From Rikenellaceae bacterium (lineage in GTDB: Bacteria; Bacteroidota; Bacteroidia; Bacteroidales; Rikenellaceae): 64,000 nt of DNA. The stretch's first letter is position 1, and each line of letters opens with the position of its first letter. Below, piece by piece: positions 54,889 through 63,662 of this stretch. The translations under genes and the position numbers were made by a program. The notes below the pieces were generated by a model. The model had not been told where the DNA came from. It worked only from the letters and a program-made list of their open reading frames with translations, and did not search any database. The stretch lies in NCBI GenBank assembly GCA_015060165.1, contig SUZC01000002.1, forward strand, positions 124,001 to 188,000. The letters are read 5' to 3'.

Positions 54889-55407
54889 ATGGAGAGCAAA
54901 AAATCAGTGGTTTCGTCGTTCGATGTCGACCATTTGACTCTTAAAGAGGGTCTTTATTTGAGATCAATATACAAAATCAACGATGATTTGGCAGTACATT
55001 CGTGGGATATGCGTTTCCGAGCACCTATGGCACACGCTCCGCTTGGATCTGGCGAGGTGCATACAATCGAGCATTTGATGGCCTATTATTTGCGTTTGGA
55101 TCCTGTCGTGGGTCATAGTATTGTGTCGTTCTGCCCAATGGGATGTAAGACAGGTTTCTATCTTTCGACAATGAATGATGTTAATGCCGAGCAGATTCGA
55201 GAGGCGTTGGCCCGTGTATATAAAGAGGCTTTTCCTCTCAAGTCGAAAGATGATATTGTAGGTCTTAATGAGGTACAGTGTGGCAATCCTGGTCTATTCG
55301 CTGTTGCTTCGACCAATGATGCTATGGCTCAGTATATGAGATGTCTTTACTCTCGCGAGGAGGCCGAGGCGGCAGGTATAGGTTCAATATATAACTGTGC
55401 GTGGTAA
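54889..55407 (+). CDS. luxS: S-ribosylhomocysteine lyase (autoinducer-2 synthesis)
   Basis: A 172-aa metalloenzyme. Metal ligands His58 and His62 with Glu61 are in HTIEHLMAYYLR, the catalytic Cys86 is in CPMGCKTGFYL, and the third ligand is Cys131 in VQCGNPG. It cleaves S-ribosylhomocysteine to homocysteine and DPD, the AI-2 precursor. Its stop overlaps the start of the next gene (TAATG), which encodes the enzyme that makes its substrate. Confidence 0.95.
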   Translation: MESKKSVVSSFDVDHLTLKEGLYLRSIYKINDDLAVHSWDMRFRAPMAHAPLGSGEVHTIEHLMAYYLRLDPVVGHSIVSFCPMGCKTGFYLSTMNDVNAEQIREALARVYKEAFPLKSKDDIVGLNEVQCGNPGLFAVASTNDAMAQYMRCLYSREEAEAAGIGSIYNCAW

Positions 55408-55997
55408 TGAAGTATCTGATTATTACACCCACCGAGCGTGAGTATCGTTTTATGAATGCAGCTTTGGAGGGCAGACAGACTACAAATCAATATTCGGTTG
55501 TGCGCAGCGGAGTAGGCAAAGCTTTGTCGGCAGCCAACACAGCATTGGCAATCGCTCGTTGCAAAGGCGATGTTGATAGGGTTGCAGTGGTTGGCTACGC
55601 AGCCTCTACAATAGGTCGTAAAAGAGGCGATTTGGTGGCTCCTCGTATAGCTCGATATTACGATTGCCAGATTCCAGGCGATTTCGTTCCCGAACTTACG
55701 GAGCCGTATCCGTTATTGGGTCACGATGATGCTGTTATTTGGACCGGTGATTCGTTTGTTGATGGCGAGATTATTAAATCGGTAAAGAGTCGTTTCGGAT
55801 TCTCGTCGGGATTGTTTGATATGGAGGCTACCGCCATCTGTCAGGCGGTAGAGTTGGCGGGAGATATACCCGTAGTTGTCGTAAAGATGGTGTCAGATAT
55901 TCCTGAAGAGGGCGATACAGAGCATTCATACGATGAATTTGTGGATTCACATTCCGATTTTGGGGTTTTTGTGGATTATCTTGAAACATTAAGATAG
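55407..55997 (+). CDS. MTA/SAH nucleosidase-like protein (Pfs family)
   Basis: A 196-aa PNP-superfamily protein. The ATG at 55407 overlaps the luxS stop; a GTG at 55401 is less likely. FDMEATAICQAVE matches the MEATA motif with the catalytic Glu, and VVVKMVSD matches the RAISD Asp of E. coli MTAN. The product is shorter than E. coli MTAN (about 232 aa), with some middle segments reduced. It would hydrolyse S-adenosylhomocysteine to S-ribosylhomocysteine, feeding LuxS. Futalosine hydrolase is a related alternative. Confidence 0.82.
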   Translation: MKYLIITPTEREYRFMNAALEGRQTTNQYSVVRSGVGKALSAANTALAIARCKGDVDRVAVVGYAASTIGRKRGDLVAPRIARYYDCQIPGDFVPELTEPYPLLGHDDAVIWTGDSFVDGEIIKSVKSRFGFSSGLFDMEATAICQAVELAGDIPVVVVKMVSDIPEEGDTEHSYDEFVDSHSDFGVFVDYLETLR

Positions 55998-56003
55998 TAA
56001 TAT

Positions 56004-56786
56004 ATGTATCAGCAGGTCGCATATGGGCTTTTGTTGCCGTTTGTAGGGACAGCATTAGGCGCAGCTACGGTATTTTTGTTGCGAGACCAAATACCTTCTT
56101 GGTTGCAGAAGATGTTGCTTGGATTTGCATCGGGAGTTATGATGGCAGCATCGGTGTGGTCGCTTCTAATTCCTGCAATTGATATGACTGCCGAGAGCGG
56201 TGGTATTGCGTGGTTACCGGCGGTATTAGGTTTTCTTGCTGGTATGTTTTCGCTGCTGATATTCGATACATTGGTCCCCCACCTTCATTTGGATTCTGAT
56301 AAGCCAGAGGGCGTGAAGAGTGGTTTGGGCCGTTCTACGATGTTGGTACTGGCTGTTACACTTCATAATATTCCCGAGGGAATGGCCGTGGGTGTGGTTT
56401 TGGCAGGTGCAATGTCGGATAATGCGACAATCAGTATTGCTGCTGCAATGGCTCTGTCGGTGGGTATCGCTATTCAGAACTTTCCGGAAGGTGCAATTGT
56501 GTCGATGCCTTTGAAGGAGAGTGTACGCAGTAAGTGGAAGGCGTTTTTGTACGGTGCAGGCTCGGGCATAGTGGAACCCTTAGCCGGATTGATTACCATA
56601 TTGTTGATTGATTGGTTGCAGCCCGTATTGCCATTCTTGCTGGCCTTTTCGGCGGGTGCAATGATATATGTTGTAGTGGAGGAACTTATTCCCGAGTCCC
56701 AGGAGGGAAGCCATTCTAATATAGCAACAATAGGTGTGGCGTTTGGCTTTGCTTTGATGATGATGTTGGATGTCGCATTGGGGTAG
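56004..56786 (+). CDS. ZIP-family divalent metal transporter (GufA/ZIP11-like)
   Basis: A 260-aa polytopic membrane protein with about eight segments. The transport-site motifs are TLHNIPEGMAVG in helix 4 and IQNFPEGAIVS in helix 5, the Gln-Asn-Phe form seen in the GufA/ZIP11 branch, and VVEELIPESQEG near the C-terminus. A His/Asp loop (PHLHLDSD) precedes helix 4. It takes up zinc or another divalent metal. It is 6 bp after the nucleosidase gene, probably in one operon with luxS. Confidence 0.9.
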   Translation: MYQQVAYGLLLPFVGTALGAATVFLLRDQIPSWLQKMLLGFASGVMMAASVWSLLIPAIDMTAESGGIAWLPAVLGFLAGMFSLLIFDTLVPHLHLDSDKPEGVKSGLGRSTMLVLAVTLHNIPEGMAVGVVLAGAMSDNATISIAAAMALSVGIAIQNFPEGAIVSMPLKESVRSKWKAFLYGAGSGIVEPLAGLITILLIDWLQPVLPFLLAFSAGAMIYVVVEELIPESQEGSHSNIATIGVAFGFALMMMLDVALG

Positions 56787-56806
56787 AACTCTATGCAACG
56801 TCTATT

Positions 56807-56860
56807 ACAGAAAGCGGGGAATATATGCGATTTGCATCATTCCCCGCTTTCTGTATCTTT
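56807..56860. terminator. bidirectional terminator between the ZIP gene and the PH-like gene
   Basis: A 16-bp stem ACAGAAAGCGGGGAAT (56807-56822) pairs with its complement at 56839-56854. T-rich sequence follows on the plus strand. The genes converge here. Confidence 0.85.
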
Positions 56861-56875
56861 TTCTTGCGCCTATTG

Positions 56876-57445
56876 TTACTCCCAATACGAGTGCATGGTA
56901 AGGCTCTCTTTATTTGACTTGTTATCTTGCTCAATTTGGTGGGCGATAGTCTTTTGTGCTTGCTCAATGGCAGCAATCAACTCCTCTGCTTCACGACACG
57001 AAATGTAGGTCCGAGAGTCGTAAACATCTGTAATTTCAACAAAATTATTCCACTCTGAAGCATATATCGATATGATGTCAAATTCGCGCAGGTTCAGGAA
57101 CTTTCCATAGTATCCAAAAAATCCCAGGGCTGCAAAGAGCGGAATACTCCAACGAAGTTGTCGTTTGTCGATAACTTTTACCGATGCTATGTCCGCAATC
57201 TCAATCTCAGATATATCGGATATACATTGAATCTCCAATGTGTTATCCAACACAACCACCTTTCGCGGAACCGACAACACCATCAGTGCTGTGATGGCCA
57301 GCACAAGCGAAGTGAACCACGCGGAGAGGAATCCTCCCGTATATAGGAAGAATAGCAGCACAGCCCCGCTTAAAAATAGAATAATTGTCAGAGCCGTGAA
57401 GATCTTTGTGCGCTTGTCTATGTGGAAATTAAAGTTGCGTTTCAT
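56876..57445 (-). CDS. membrane protein with bacterial PH-like domain
   Basis: A 189-aa protein with two hydrophobic helices (about 15-35 and 40-58), then a beta-rich region (VVVLDNTLEIQCISDISEIEIADIASV) with a further helix. This resembles membrane-anchored bacterial PH (bPH-type) proteins. The last 30 residues are charged. Role unknown. Its first 17 bp overlap the end of ispD, so the two are translationally coupled. Confidence 0.6.
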   Translation of the reverse strand: MKRNFNFHIDKRTKIFTALTIILFLSGAVLLFFLYTGGFLSAWFTSLVLAITALMVLSVPRKVVVLDNTLEIQCISDISEIEIADIASVKVIDKRQLRWSIPLFAALGFFGYYGKFLNLREFDIISIYASEWNNFVEITDVYDSRTYISCREAEELIAAIEQAQKTIAHQIEQDNKSNKESLTMHSYWE

Positions 57446-58115
57446 TTTCTGCGTTGATAATAGCCTCGGCTATTATAATATCTGTTGGGGTTGTTATCTT
57501 GATGTTCTCGCGCTCACCCTCGCAAAGTGCAACAGCATATCCTGCTGCTTCGACAACCGAAGCATCGTCGGTATAAGTGTGCGAAAAAGGTTGCTCATAA
57601 GCCTTGCGTAATGCCTCGGCATTAAAGACCTGTGGGGTCTGAATTATGCGGAGCTTTGAGCGGTCTATGATGCTTGAATGGTCGTCTTCCACTATGCGAT
57701 ATGAATCGGGCGGAGCAATGGCCGGGACGATTGCATCACACTTTTCGGCCTCTAAAATAAGCTTAATTATCAATTTCTTTGATGCCATTGGACGAACCCC
57801 GTCGTGTACGGCAATAATGCGCACATCGTCACTCAATGCGTCGATGCCATTCTTTACCGAGTGGAATCGCTCGCTGCCGCCAAATGCTATTTTGTGAGGA
57901 GCTACATCGAAACGAGCTGCGAGATTTTGCCACATCGCGACGTGAGCCTCAGGCAATACTACCACTATCTCCGCTTTGGGCAATGCTTCGCGTATGCGAT
58001 TGATCGAACGAGCCAAAATAGGTTCGTTGCCTAATATCATAAATTGTTTGGGTAGTGTGCCTCCCATACGGCGGCCTGAGCCTCCTGCAACAATAATAAC
58101 TCCTACTTCTGCCAT
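57429..58115 (-). CDS. ispD: 2-C-methyl-D-erythritol 4-phosphate cytidylyltransferase
   Basis: A 228-aa nucleotidyltransferase. The signature IVAGGSGRRMGGTLPKQFMIL (split over residues 8-28), AVHDGVRPM and TDDASVVE are all in the expected order. It makes CDP-ME in the non-mevalonate isoprenoid pathway. It overlaps the gene before and after it by a few bases, indicating a compact operon. Confidence 0.95.
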   Translation of the reverse strand: MAEVGVIIVAGGSGRRMGGTLPKQFMILGNEPILARSINRIREALPKAEIVVVLPEAHVAMWQNLAARFDVAPHKIAFGGSERFHSVKNGIDALSDDVRIIAVHDGVRPMASKKLIIKLILEAEKCDAIVPAIAPPDSYRIVEDDHSSIIDRSKLRIIQTPQVFNAEALRKAYEQPFSHTYTDDASVVEAAGYAVALCEGERENIKITTPTDIIIAEAIINAENETQL

Positions 58116-58516
58116 ATCAGTTTCTTCCCAAACCCGAGCGTATTGTCGGTTAGTTTCATAAAATCAGCCTCCAAACGCCACAGTTGTAGATTCGCCACAG
58201 CTGCGTATGGAAAGCGTTTGATATATATAGACTTATCGTTTTCAGTAGCCTCTTTTATCTGACCTGTAATCTGAAGTCCTTGTACTTTGCCAACGATGCG
58301 TGTTTCAAGCACTATGGATGCAGCAACGTTGGTGTTTTGTAGCATCATTTGTGTGTGATGCGTCTGGTTGTCAGACGTGAAGATAAACGCTCCACTTGCC
58401 TTGTCGTAGGCATAGAAAATGTTGCAACAATATGGATACCCATCTGTTGTTGCAGTTGCCAGAGTGAGAACATGGTGCGATGTGATGAATTTCTCTATCT
58501 TCTTATCTATCTCCAT
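58103..58516 (-). CDS. YhbP-like (UPF0306) flavin-fold protein
   Basis: A 137-aa split-barrel protein related to pyridoxamine-phosphate oxidases. The ending LTDNTLGFGKKLIWQ is the YhbP/UPF0306 hallmark, and IVGKVQGLQITGQIKEAT is also typical. FMN binding is plausible but the reaction is unknown. It lies 9 bp after the M23 gene and overlaps ispD. Confidence 0.85.
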   Translation of the reverse strand: MEIDKKIEKFITSHHVLTLATATTDGYPYCCNIFYAYDKASGAFIFTSDNQTHHTQMMLQNTNVAASIVLETRIVGKVQGLQITGQIKEATENDKSIYIKRFPYAAVANLQLWRLEADFMKLTDNTLGFGKKLIWQK

Positions 58517-58525
58517 ATTCGCGGT

Positions 58526-59860
58526 CTATTTTACTTCCTTATTTTCGGTTGCCTTCGACGAATCTGTTTTGATTGTAGCGGTTGAGTCGACTGGCATCGT
58601 GAGTGAATCCAATTGTGTTACAATCATATCGGGTGTTGCAGTTCCGTTGAGCTCGGCAACAATGCGGTCACGAATAACATTAAATGCCGCCTCATTCTGT
58701 TTGGCTATTGGCTCGGCAGGCTCCTGCGGAACCTTCAATGGGTCGATGTTGACTCCGTTTTTCCATATACGATAGTCGAGATGCGGGCCGGTAGATGTTC
58801 CTGTACTACCTACATATCCGATTAGCTGACCCTGAGATACTCTGGTGCCTTGGCTTATGCCTTTTGCAAATCGGCTCAAATGCAAATATCCTGTAACAAG
58901 GTTGCCAGCGTGCTTGATTTTTAGAGTGTTACCTCCACCACCACCCCAGCCTTTGAACGTCACAACGCCATCGGCTACAGCGTGTACGGGAGTGCCTGTC
59001 GGGGCAGCATAATCTACACCCAGATGTGGACGATAAACTCGGTGAACAGGATGCAAGCGTGAGCGCGAGAATCGAGAACTGATTCGTGTGAATTTCAGAG
59101 GCGCTTTCAATAGCTGCTTACGGAGTGAGGCTCCGTTGTATTCCCAGTATTGGATTTTGCCATTTTGCTTAAACGGAATGGCGTAAATATCTTTCTCCCC
59201 GCAAGTAAACTTCGCACCCCAAATCCGGCCTATGCCAATGTGGGTTGTGTCGATGAGTTTCTCGTCGTATATGACCGTGAAGTGATCGCCCTTCTGTATG
59301 CCAAAAAAGTCGATAGTCCACTGATATATATCCTCCATCTCAGCTGCTAATGAGTAGGGTAGGTTGTCACGCATAATGGCGCCCCAAAGCGAGCTCTCAA
59401 TAGTAGAACTGCATCGTTGGCGGCGTATGGTTACATCCTTCTCATCCTTTTCGATTGTGATCGAGTCGTTCTTGAAACCGAATACTACGTATTCCACCAC
59501 ATCTTTCTCATAAACAAAGTAGTCGAGATGCGGTGTGCTGGTTGAGTCGTTTGTTATTAAAGCCGTAAATGGGCGTTCGGCTCGTATTTGGCGAAGCGGG
59601 AATATATCCTTTGCCGCTTTGTCCAATTTGTCAATTGTAGTTGCTGATACTCCGTAGCGAGATAATATTTTTCCTAGAGTTTCGCCTTTGCCGATCTCAC
59701 CATTCTCAATCTTATAATCATCGGCAATTATTCCGTACAAAATGGTGTGCTGAGGCTCTTGCTCCTGTTGTTGTTCTTGCTGTTCCGTGGTATTGCGGTT
59801 GCAAGAGAATATCACGCTTAACGTGATTACGGCATAGGTTATGTATTTGAATTGTTTCAT
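58526..59860 (-). CDS. M23-family metallopeptidase lipoprotein
   Basis: A 444-aa protein. A signal peptide ends at lipobox IFSC with Cys20, followed by a Gln/Glu-rich stretch. A LysM-like or OapA-like middle section leads to the M23 domain (about 275-380): HLGVDYAAPTGTPV (His279 and Asp283) and YLHLS (His327). The final motif is GPHLDYR, so the usual second His of HxH is Asp362. It probably cuts peptidoglycan cross-links in the periplasm, or is a regulator if inactive. The C-terminal 60 residues are a low-complexity tail. A -7 box TAAATTTG lies upstream at 59940-59933. Confidence 0.88.
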   Translation of the reverse strand: MKQFKYITYAVITLSVIFSCNRNTTEQQEQQQEQEPQHTILYGIIADDYKIENGEIGKGETLGKILSRYGVSATTIDKLDKAAKDIFPLRQIRAERPFTALITNDSTSTPHLDYFVYEKDVVEYVVFGFKNDSITIEKDEKDVTIRRQRCSSTIESSLWGAIMRDNLPYSLAAEMEDIYQWTIDFFGIQKGDHFTVIYDEKLIDTTHIGIGRIWGAKFTCGEKDIYAIPFKQNGKIQYWEYNGASLRKQLLKAPLKFTRISSRFSRSRLHPVHRVYRPHLGVDYAAPTGTPVHAVADGVVTFKGWGGGGGNTLKIKHAGNLVTGYLHLSRFAKGISQGTRVSQGQLIGYVGSTGTSTGPHLDYRIWKNGVNIDPLKVPQEPAEPIAKQNEAAFNVIRDRIVAELNGTATPDMIVTQLDSLTMPVDSTATIKTDSSKATENKEVK

Positions 59861-60011
59861 GTAATCAATTTGTTTGATGAATCAGTTAGATGTAAAACTG
59901 ATAATTTTTGCAGAATAGTATGCAAAACCTCACAAATTTAGTGTTTTTTTTGGATATTGCGGCTAAATTGGAAGTATATCTGGTTTAAAATTGCAAAAAA
60001 ATGATTGTTAG

Positions 60012-60043
60012 GTTGGAAAGTTGCAAATTAATGGCTATCTTTG
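60012..60043 (+). promoter_or_regulatory. lpxK promoter
   Basis: GTTG (60012-60015), 20 bp, TATCTTTG (60036-60043), about 75 bp before the lpxK ATG. Confidence 0.6.
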
Positions 60044-60117
60044 ACAAGAATGTAGACTGTATTGTCGTGTTTTAGATATATCAGTCTCGAAATGAGCAAT
60101 CTAATAGTGCTGGCATA

Positions 60118-61197
60118 ATGAAATTTCTGCTGAAATTGATATCATATCTTTACCGCTTGGTGATTACCATACGCCATTGGTTGTTTGATGTCGGACTTCT
60201 CAAAAGTGAGAAGTTTGATATCCCAATTATATGCGTGGGAAATATCACCGTTGGTGGCACCGGAAAGACTCCTGCGGCAGAGATGATTATTGATTATATG
60301 CGTTCATTCTATCATGTCGCTCTGCTTTCCCGTGGCTATGGCCGCAGGACATCGGGTTATATCGAAGTAGAAAAGAACTCTTCGTATCGCGATGTGGGCG
60401 ATGAGCCTTTGCAGGTGAAATTGAAATTCCCTGATACATTGGTTGTTGTATGTGAGAATAGAGTTGAGGCGATTAAGCGTATTCAGCGTGAACACCCCGA
60501 CGTTAATCTCATAATTATGGATGATGGATTTCAACATCGCCACGTCGAGGCCAGAATCAATGTGGTTGTGGTCGATTCCACTCGACCTTTTGCCAGTGAC
60601 GACTACCTGCCTGCCGGAACACTCCGCGATAAAATTGATGCTTTGTCGAGAGCTCACTATTTTTTGGTGACCAAGTGCGATAGTAATATGTCGCAGCTTG
60701 ATCAGCGTCTGTGGAGAAAGGATTTGCAGAAGATTGCATATCAGAGGGTCTATTTTACACGAGTGGTTCCATCCGACGCTGTGCCGTTGCATAACGTCGG
60801 AGCAAGGTTGGATGTCGGAGATTCTGTTGTATTGATGTCGGGAATCGGTAACCCGAAGGTATTTGTGTCGAGTATGAAAGAGCGATACAACGTGTTGAAG
60901 AGTTTTACTTTCCCCGATCATCATAAATATTCTGTAGAGGATTTGAATAAAGTGACTGAGTTTATGGAGCAACATCCGCAGGCTAAGTTGCTAATCACCG
61001 AGAAGGATGCTGTGAAGTTGCGCCGTAGCCGTAGGGTGCCGGAATTGTTACGCCAGAGGATGTTCTATATGCCGGTTGTGGTTGATTTCTTGGATGGCTC
61101 GGATGAAGACTTCCTTGGTACGTTGAAGAACGATTTGGATGGAAAGGTCCATTTGGGTGATTTGTCAATCGGCGGTGCAAAGTCTAGTCATAATTAG
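60118..61197 (+). CDS. lpxK: tetraacyldisaccharide 4'-kinase
   Basis: A 359-aa lipid A kinase. One N-terminal membrane-associating helix precedes the P-loop region GNITVGGTGKTPAAEMI (about 41-57). MDDGFQHRHVEARINVVVVD and LLITEKDAVKL are conserved LpxK segments. It phosphorylates the 4' position of the lipid A disaccharide at the inner membrane. It supports a Gram-negative envelope. ssb follows at 46 bp. Confidence 0.95.
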   Translation: MKFLLKLISYLYRLVITIRHWLFDVGLLKSEKFDIPIICVGNITVGGTGKTPAAEMIIDYMRSFYHVALLSRGYGRRTSGYIEVEKNSSYRDVGDEPLQVKLKFPDTLVVVCENRVEAIKRIQREHPDVNLIIMDDGFQHRHVEARINVVVVDSTRPFASDDYLPAGTLRDKIDALSRAHYFLVTKCDSNMSQLDQRLWRKDLQKIAYQRVYFTRVVPSDAVPLHNVGARLDVGDSVVLMSGIGNPKVFVSSMKERYNVLKSFTFPDHHKYSVEDLNKVTEFMEQHPQAKLLITEKDAVKLRRSRRVPELLRQRMFYMPVVVDFLDGSDEDFLGTLKNDLDGKVHLGDLSIGGAKSSHN

Positions 61198-61243
61198 TTG
61201 ATGGTTTTGCACTTGAGTTTGAAATTTTAAAGAGTAATTTTAT

Positions 61244-61738
61244 ATGGTTAATAAGGTTATTTTGGTAGGAAACGTGGGTATAGACCCCGAAGTCCGTACG
61301 ACCGAGTCGGGCGTAAAGGTTGCCCGCGTGAGGTTAGCTACTACAGAACGCTATTATGATCGCCAGACAAATGAAGCAAAGGAGCTCACAGAGTGGCATA
61401 CGATCACTTTGTGGCGAGGTTTGGCCGATGTGGTTGATAAATATGTGAGAAAGGGTAGCCAACTCTATATAGAGGGGCGTCTGCGTACAAGAGAGTGGAC
61501 CGATAAGGAGAACATCAAGCGATATGCAACCGAGATTTTGGCTGATGAGATGAAATTGTTGGGCCGAAGAGGCGATTCTCAGCAGGGGGTACAATCGGCT
61601 ACTATGGGACAGCCGGCAGCGCAGCCTATGGGGGGTTATGCTCAACCAACTGCTCCGACTTATGGACAGCCTGCTGCTCAAACAGTTCCCAACTCGATTC
61701 CTGCTATTAATGATGATCCTGACGACCTTCCTTTCTAA
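61244..61738 (+). CDS. ssb: single-stranded DNA-binding protein
   Basis: A 164-aa protein. The N-terminal OB fold (MVNKVILVGNVGIDPEVRTT to about 110) is followed by a Gly/Gln/Pro/Ala linker and the acidic tail ending DDPDDLPF, the partner-binding tip. It coats single-stranded DNA in replication and repair. A strong terminator follows. Confidence 0.96.
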   Translation: MVNKVILVGNVGIDPEVRTTESGVKVARVRLATTERYYDRQTNEAKELTEWHTITLWRGLADVVDKYVRKGSQLYIEGRLRTREWTDKENIKRYATEILADEMKLLGRRGDSQQGVQSATMGQPAAQPMGGYAQPTAPTYGQPAAQTVPNSIPAINDDPDDLPF

Positions 61739-61767
61739 AGAGGGAAGTCGCTAGTATATCACTCTGA

Positions 61768-61809
61768 CTAAAAGAGCGGATACTTGCAGGTGTCCGCTCT
61801 TAGTTTTTT
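61768..61809 (+). terminator. terminator of ssb
   Basis: AGAGCGGA (61773-61780) with TAC pairs with GTG and TCCGCTCT (61793-61800), followed by TAGTTTTTT. Confidence 0.88.
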
Positions 61810-61869
61810 GCGCAAACAGAGGTTTAGAGTCGTTTAATGATTTAAACATATATTTTTTCCTTCGTTTTA

Positions 61870-61900
61870 TTTGCGCAGTAAGTTTTAAAACTTATCTTTG
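61870..61900 (+). promoter_or_regulatory. promoter of the antiporter gene
   Basis: TTTG (61870-61873), 19 bp, TATCTTTG (61893-61900). A perfect match. Confidence 0.7.
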
Positions 61901-61938
61901 TATTGATAACCGTTTATTGATTACATAAACCTTTACCA

Positions 61939-63129
61939 ATGAAGAAAATAACTCTTTTCTCCATTTTTTTGATTTTAGGATTGGTCTGCTCACAGACTTT
62001 GCCTATCGCTATGGGGGCAGTTACCTTTGGCCAAATTAAGCCTTTTTTTGATTCGATGCTCTATGTGTGCCTTGCGTTTATTATGATAAACGTGGGTCGT
62101 GAGTTTGAGTTGGATAAAAGTCGATGGCGCTCATATACTGCCGACTACTTTATAGCTATGGCAACGGCTGCAGCTCCATGGTTGCTGATTTGTTTCTATT
62201 ATATGGTGCTTTTGCCATCGAATTATTTTACAGATTGGGATGCCTGGAAGGAGACTCTATTACTTAGCCGATTTGCAGCTCCTACGTCGGCGGGAATACT
62301 ATTTACCATGTTGGCTGCTGCTGGCTTGAAATCATCATGGGTATACCAGAAAACTCGTGTTTTGGCAATCTTTGACGATCTCGATACCATTCTGCTTATG
62401 ATACCTTTGCAGATATTTATGATTGGTATGCGTTGGCAGTTGGGTGTAGTCGTGTTGGTTGTTTTCATATGTCTTTATATCGGCTGGAGATATCTTAAAC
62501 GATTTAATTTCAATCAGTCGTGGGGGTCGATATTGGGTTATTCTACCATATTGGTTTTTGCTTTTCAAGGGCTATATGTCTTGTCGAAGCAGCTGTTTGG
62601 CTCTGATGCCGCTATCCATATAGAGGTGCTATTGCCAGCATTTGTACTTGGTATGATTATGAAACCCAAGCATCGCCATTCGCGTACAGATGAGAGCGTG
62701 GCAACCATCATTTCATATCTGTTTATGTTCCTGGTTGGAATGAGTGCTCCGTTGTTTGTTGGTGTTGATTTTGGGGCAGATGTGGGCGGCAGTGTAGTAG
62801 CGCAGGTTGGCTCAATGACGTGGGGTGAGATAGCAATTCATGTAGCAGTTGTTACAGCCCTATCTAATATAGGTAAGATGGTGCCTCTGTTTTTCTATAG
62901 AGAGCATTCGTTTACCGAGCGTTTGGCATTGAGTATTGGTATGTTTACTCGTGGAGAGGTCGGCGCAGGAATTATATTCGTTTCGATTGGTTATGGTTTG
63001 GGAGGCCCATTGTTGGCTATTTCGTTGCTTACGATTCTTACCAATTTGATTTTGACAGGTGGCTTCGTAGTTATTGTTAAGCGTTTAGCTTTGAAGGTTG
63101 AGCGTGAGCAAGCTGCTGCAAATTTGTAA
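61939..63129 (+). CDS. cation:proton antiporter (CPA/Kef-type)
   Basis: A 396-aa membrane protein with about 11-12 segments. NVGREFELDKSRWR, LLLSRFAAPTSAGILFTML and the helix motif LAIFDDLDTILLMIPLQ (the acidic pair expected at the ion site) fit the monovalent cation:proton antiporter family. SIGMFTRGEVGAGIIFVSIG near the end is also conserved. It exchanges Na+ or K+ for H+. No C-terminal nucleotide-binding domain is present. Confidence 0.85.
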   Translation: MKKITLFSIFLILGLVCSQTLPIAMGAVTFGQIKPFFDSMLYVCLAFIMINVGREFELDKSRWRSYTADYFIAMATAAAPWLLICFYYMVLLPSNYFTDWDAWKETLLLSRFAAPTSAGILFTMLAAAGLKSSWVYQKTRVLAIFDDLDTILLMIPLQIFMIGMRWQLGVVVLVVFICLYIGWRYLKRFNFNQSWGSILGYSTILVFAFQGLYVLSKQLFGSDAAIHIEVLLPAFVLGMIMKPKHRHSRTDESVATIISYLFMFLVGMSAPLFVGVDFGADVGGSVVAQVGSMTWGEIAIHVAVVTALSNIGKMVPLFFYREHSFTERLALSIGMFTRGEVGAGIIFVSIGYGLGGPLLAISLLTILTNLILTGGFVVIVKRLALKVEREQAAANL

Positions 63130-63160
63130 TGTTGGGCTTGCGGTTTTGCATACATACTAT

Positions 63161-63198
63161 AAAAGAACTCCCCGAATTATTCGATTCGGGGAGTTTTG
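63161..63198. terminator. bidirectional terminator between the antiporter and dCMP deaminase genes
   Basis: AACTCCCCGAAT (63166-63177) pairs perfectly with ATTCGGGGAGTT (63184-63195), with A- and T-rich flanks. The genes converge. Confidence 0.88.
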
Positions 63199-63223
63199 TA
63201 CTATATCTTCTTATGGGAAGTAT

Positions 63224-63658
63224 CTACTCGTTAGCATCGCGCTTTACACACTCGATACCTACACGGCGTAGCAGATTGAGTCCATCCTCAGAACGATAAT
63301 CATCGAGGTAGACAACTCGTTTGATTCCTGCTTGTATAATCAATTTTGAGCACTCGATACATGGCGCTGCTGTGATGTAAAGAGTTGAGCCGTCGCAGTT
63401 GTTGGCACTCTTTGCAACCTTTGTGATAGCATTGGCTTCGGCGTGAAGAACGTATGGTTTAGTTTTACCCATATCATCCTCACAGATATTCTCAAATCCC
63501 GATGGTGTACCATTGTATCCATCCGAGATGATCATCTTATCCTTCACAATCAAGGCTCCCACTTGGCGGCGTACACAATATGAATTCTCGGCCCAAATGC
63601 GTGCCATCCTGAGGTAGCGAAGGTCGAGTTGGCGGAGTTTTTCCTCTTCGTATCCCAT
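63224..63658 (-). CDS. dCMP deaminase-like (ComEB-type) zinc deaminase
   Basis: A 144-aa protein. The ATG at 63658 (MGYEEEKLRQLDLRYLRMA) is chosen over a TTG at 63679 that overlaps the upstream gene. Zinc motifs are HAEANAI (His and catalytic Glu) and APCIECSK (two Cys). SDGYNGTPSGFENI is the dCMP-type substrate segment. It would turn dCMP into dUMP, or act as a ComEB relative. Confidence 0.9.
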   Translation of the reverse strand: MGYEEEKLRQLDLRYLRMARIWAENSYCVRRQVGALIVKDKMIISDGYNGTPSGFENICEDDMGKTKPYVLHAEANAITKVAKSANNCDGSTLYITAAPCIECSKLIIQAGIKRVVYLDDYRSEDGLNLLRRVGIECVKRDANE

Positions 63659-63662
63659 TTTG

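Noticed and set aside
60304..60975. 223-aa open frame on the minus strand inside lpxK
   Set aside because: Antisense to a well-supported lpxK; no motif or promoter of its own.
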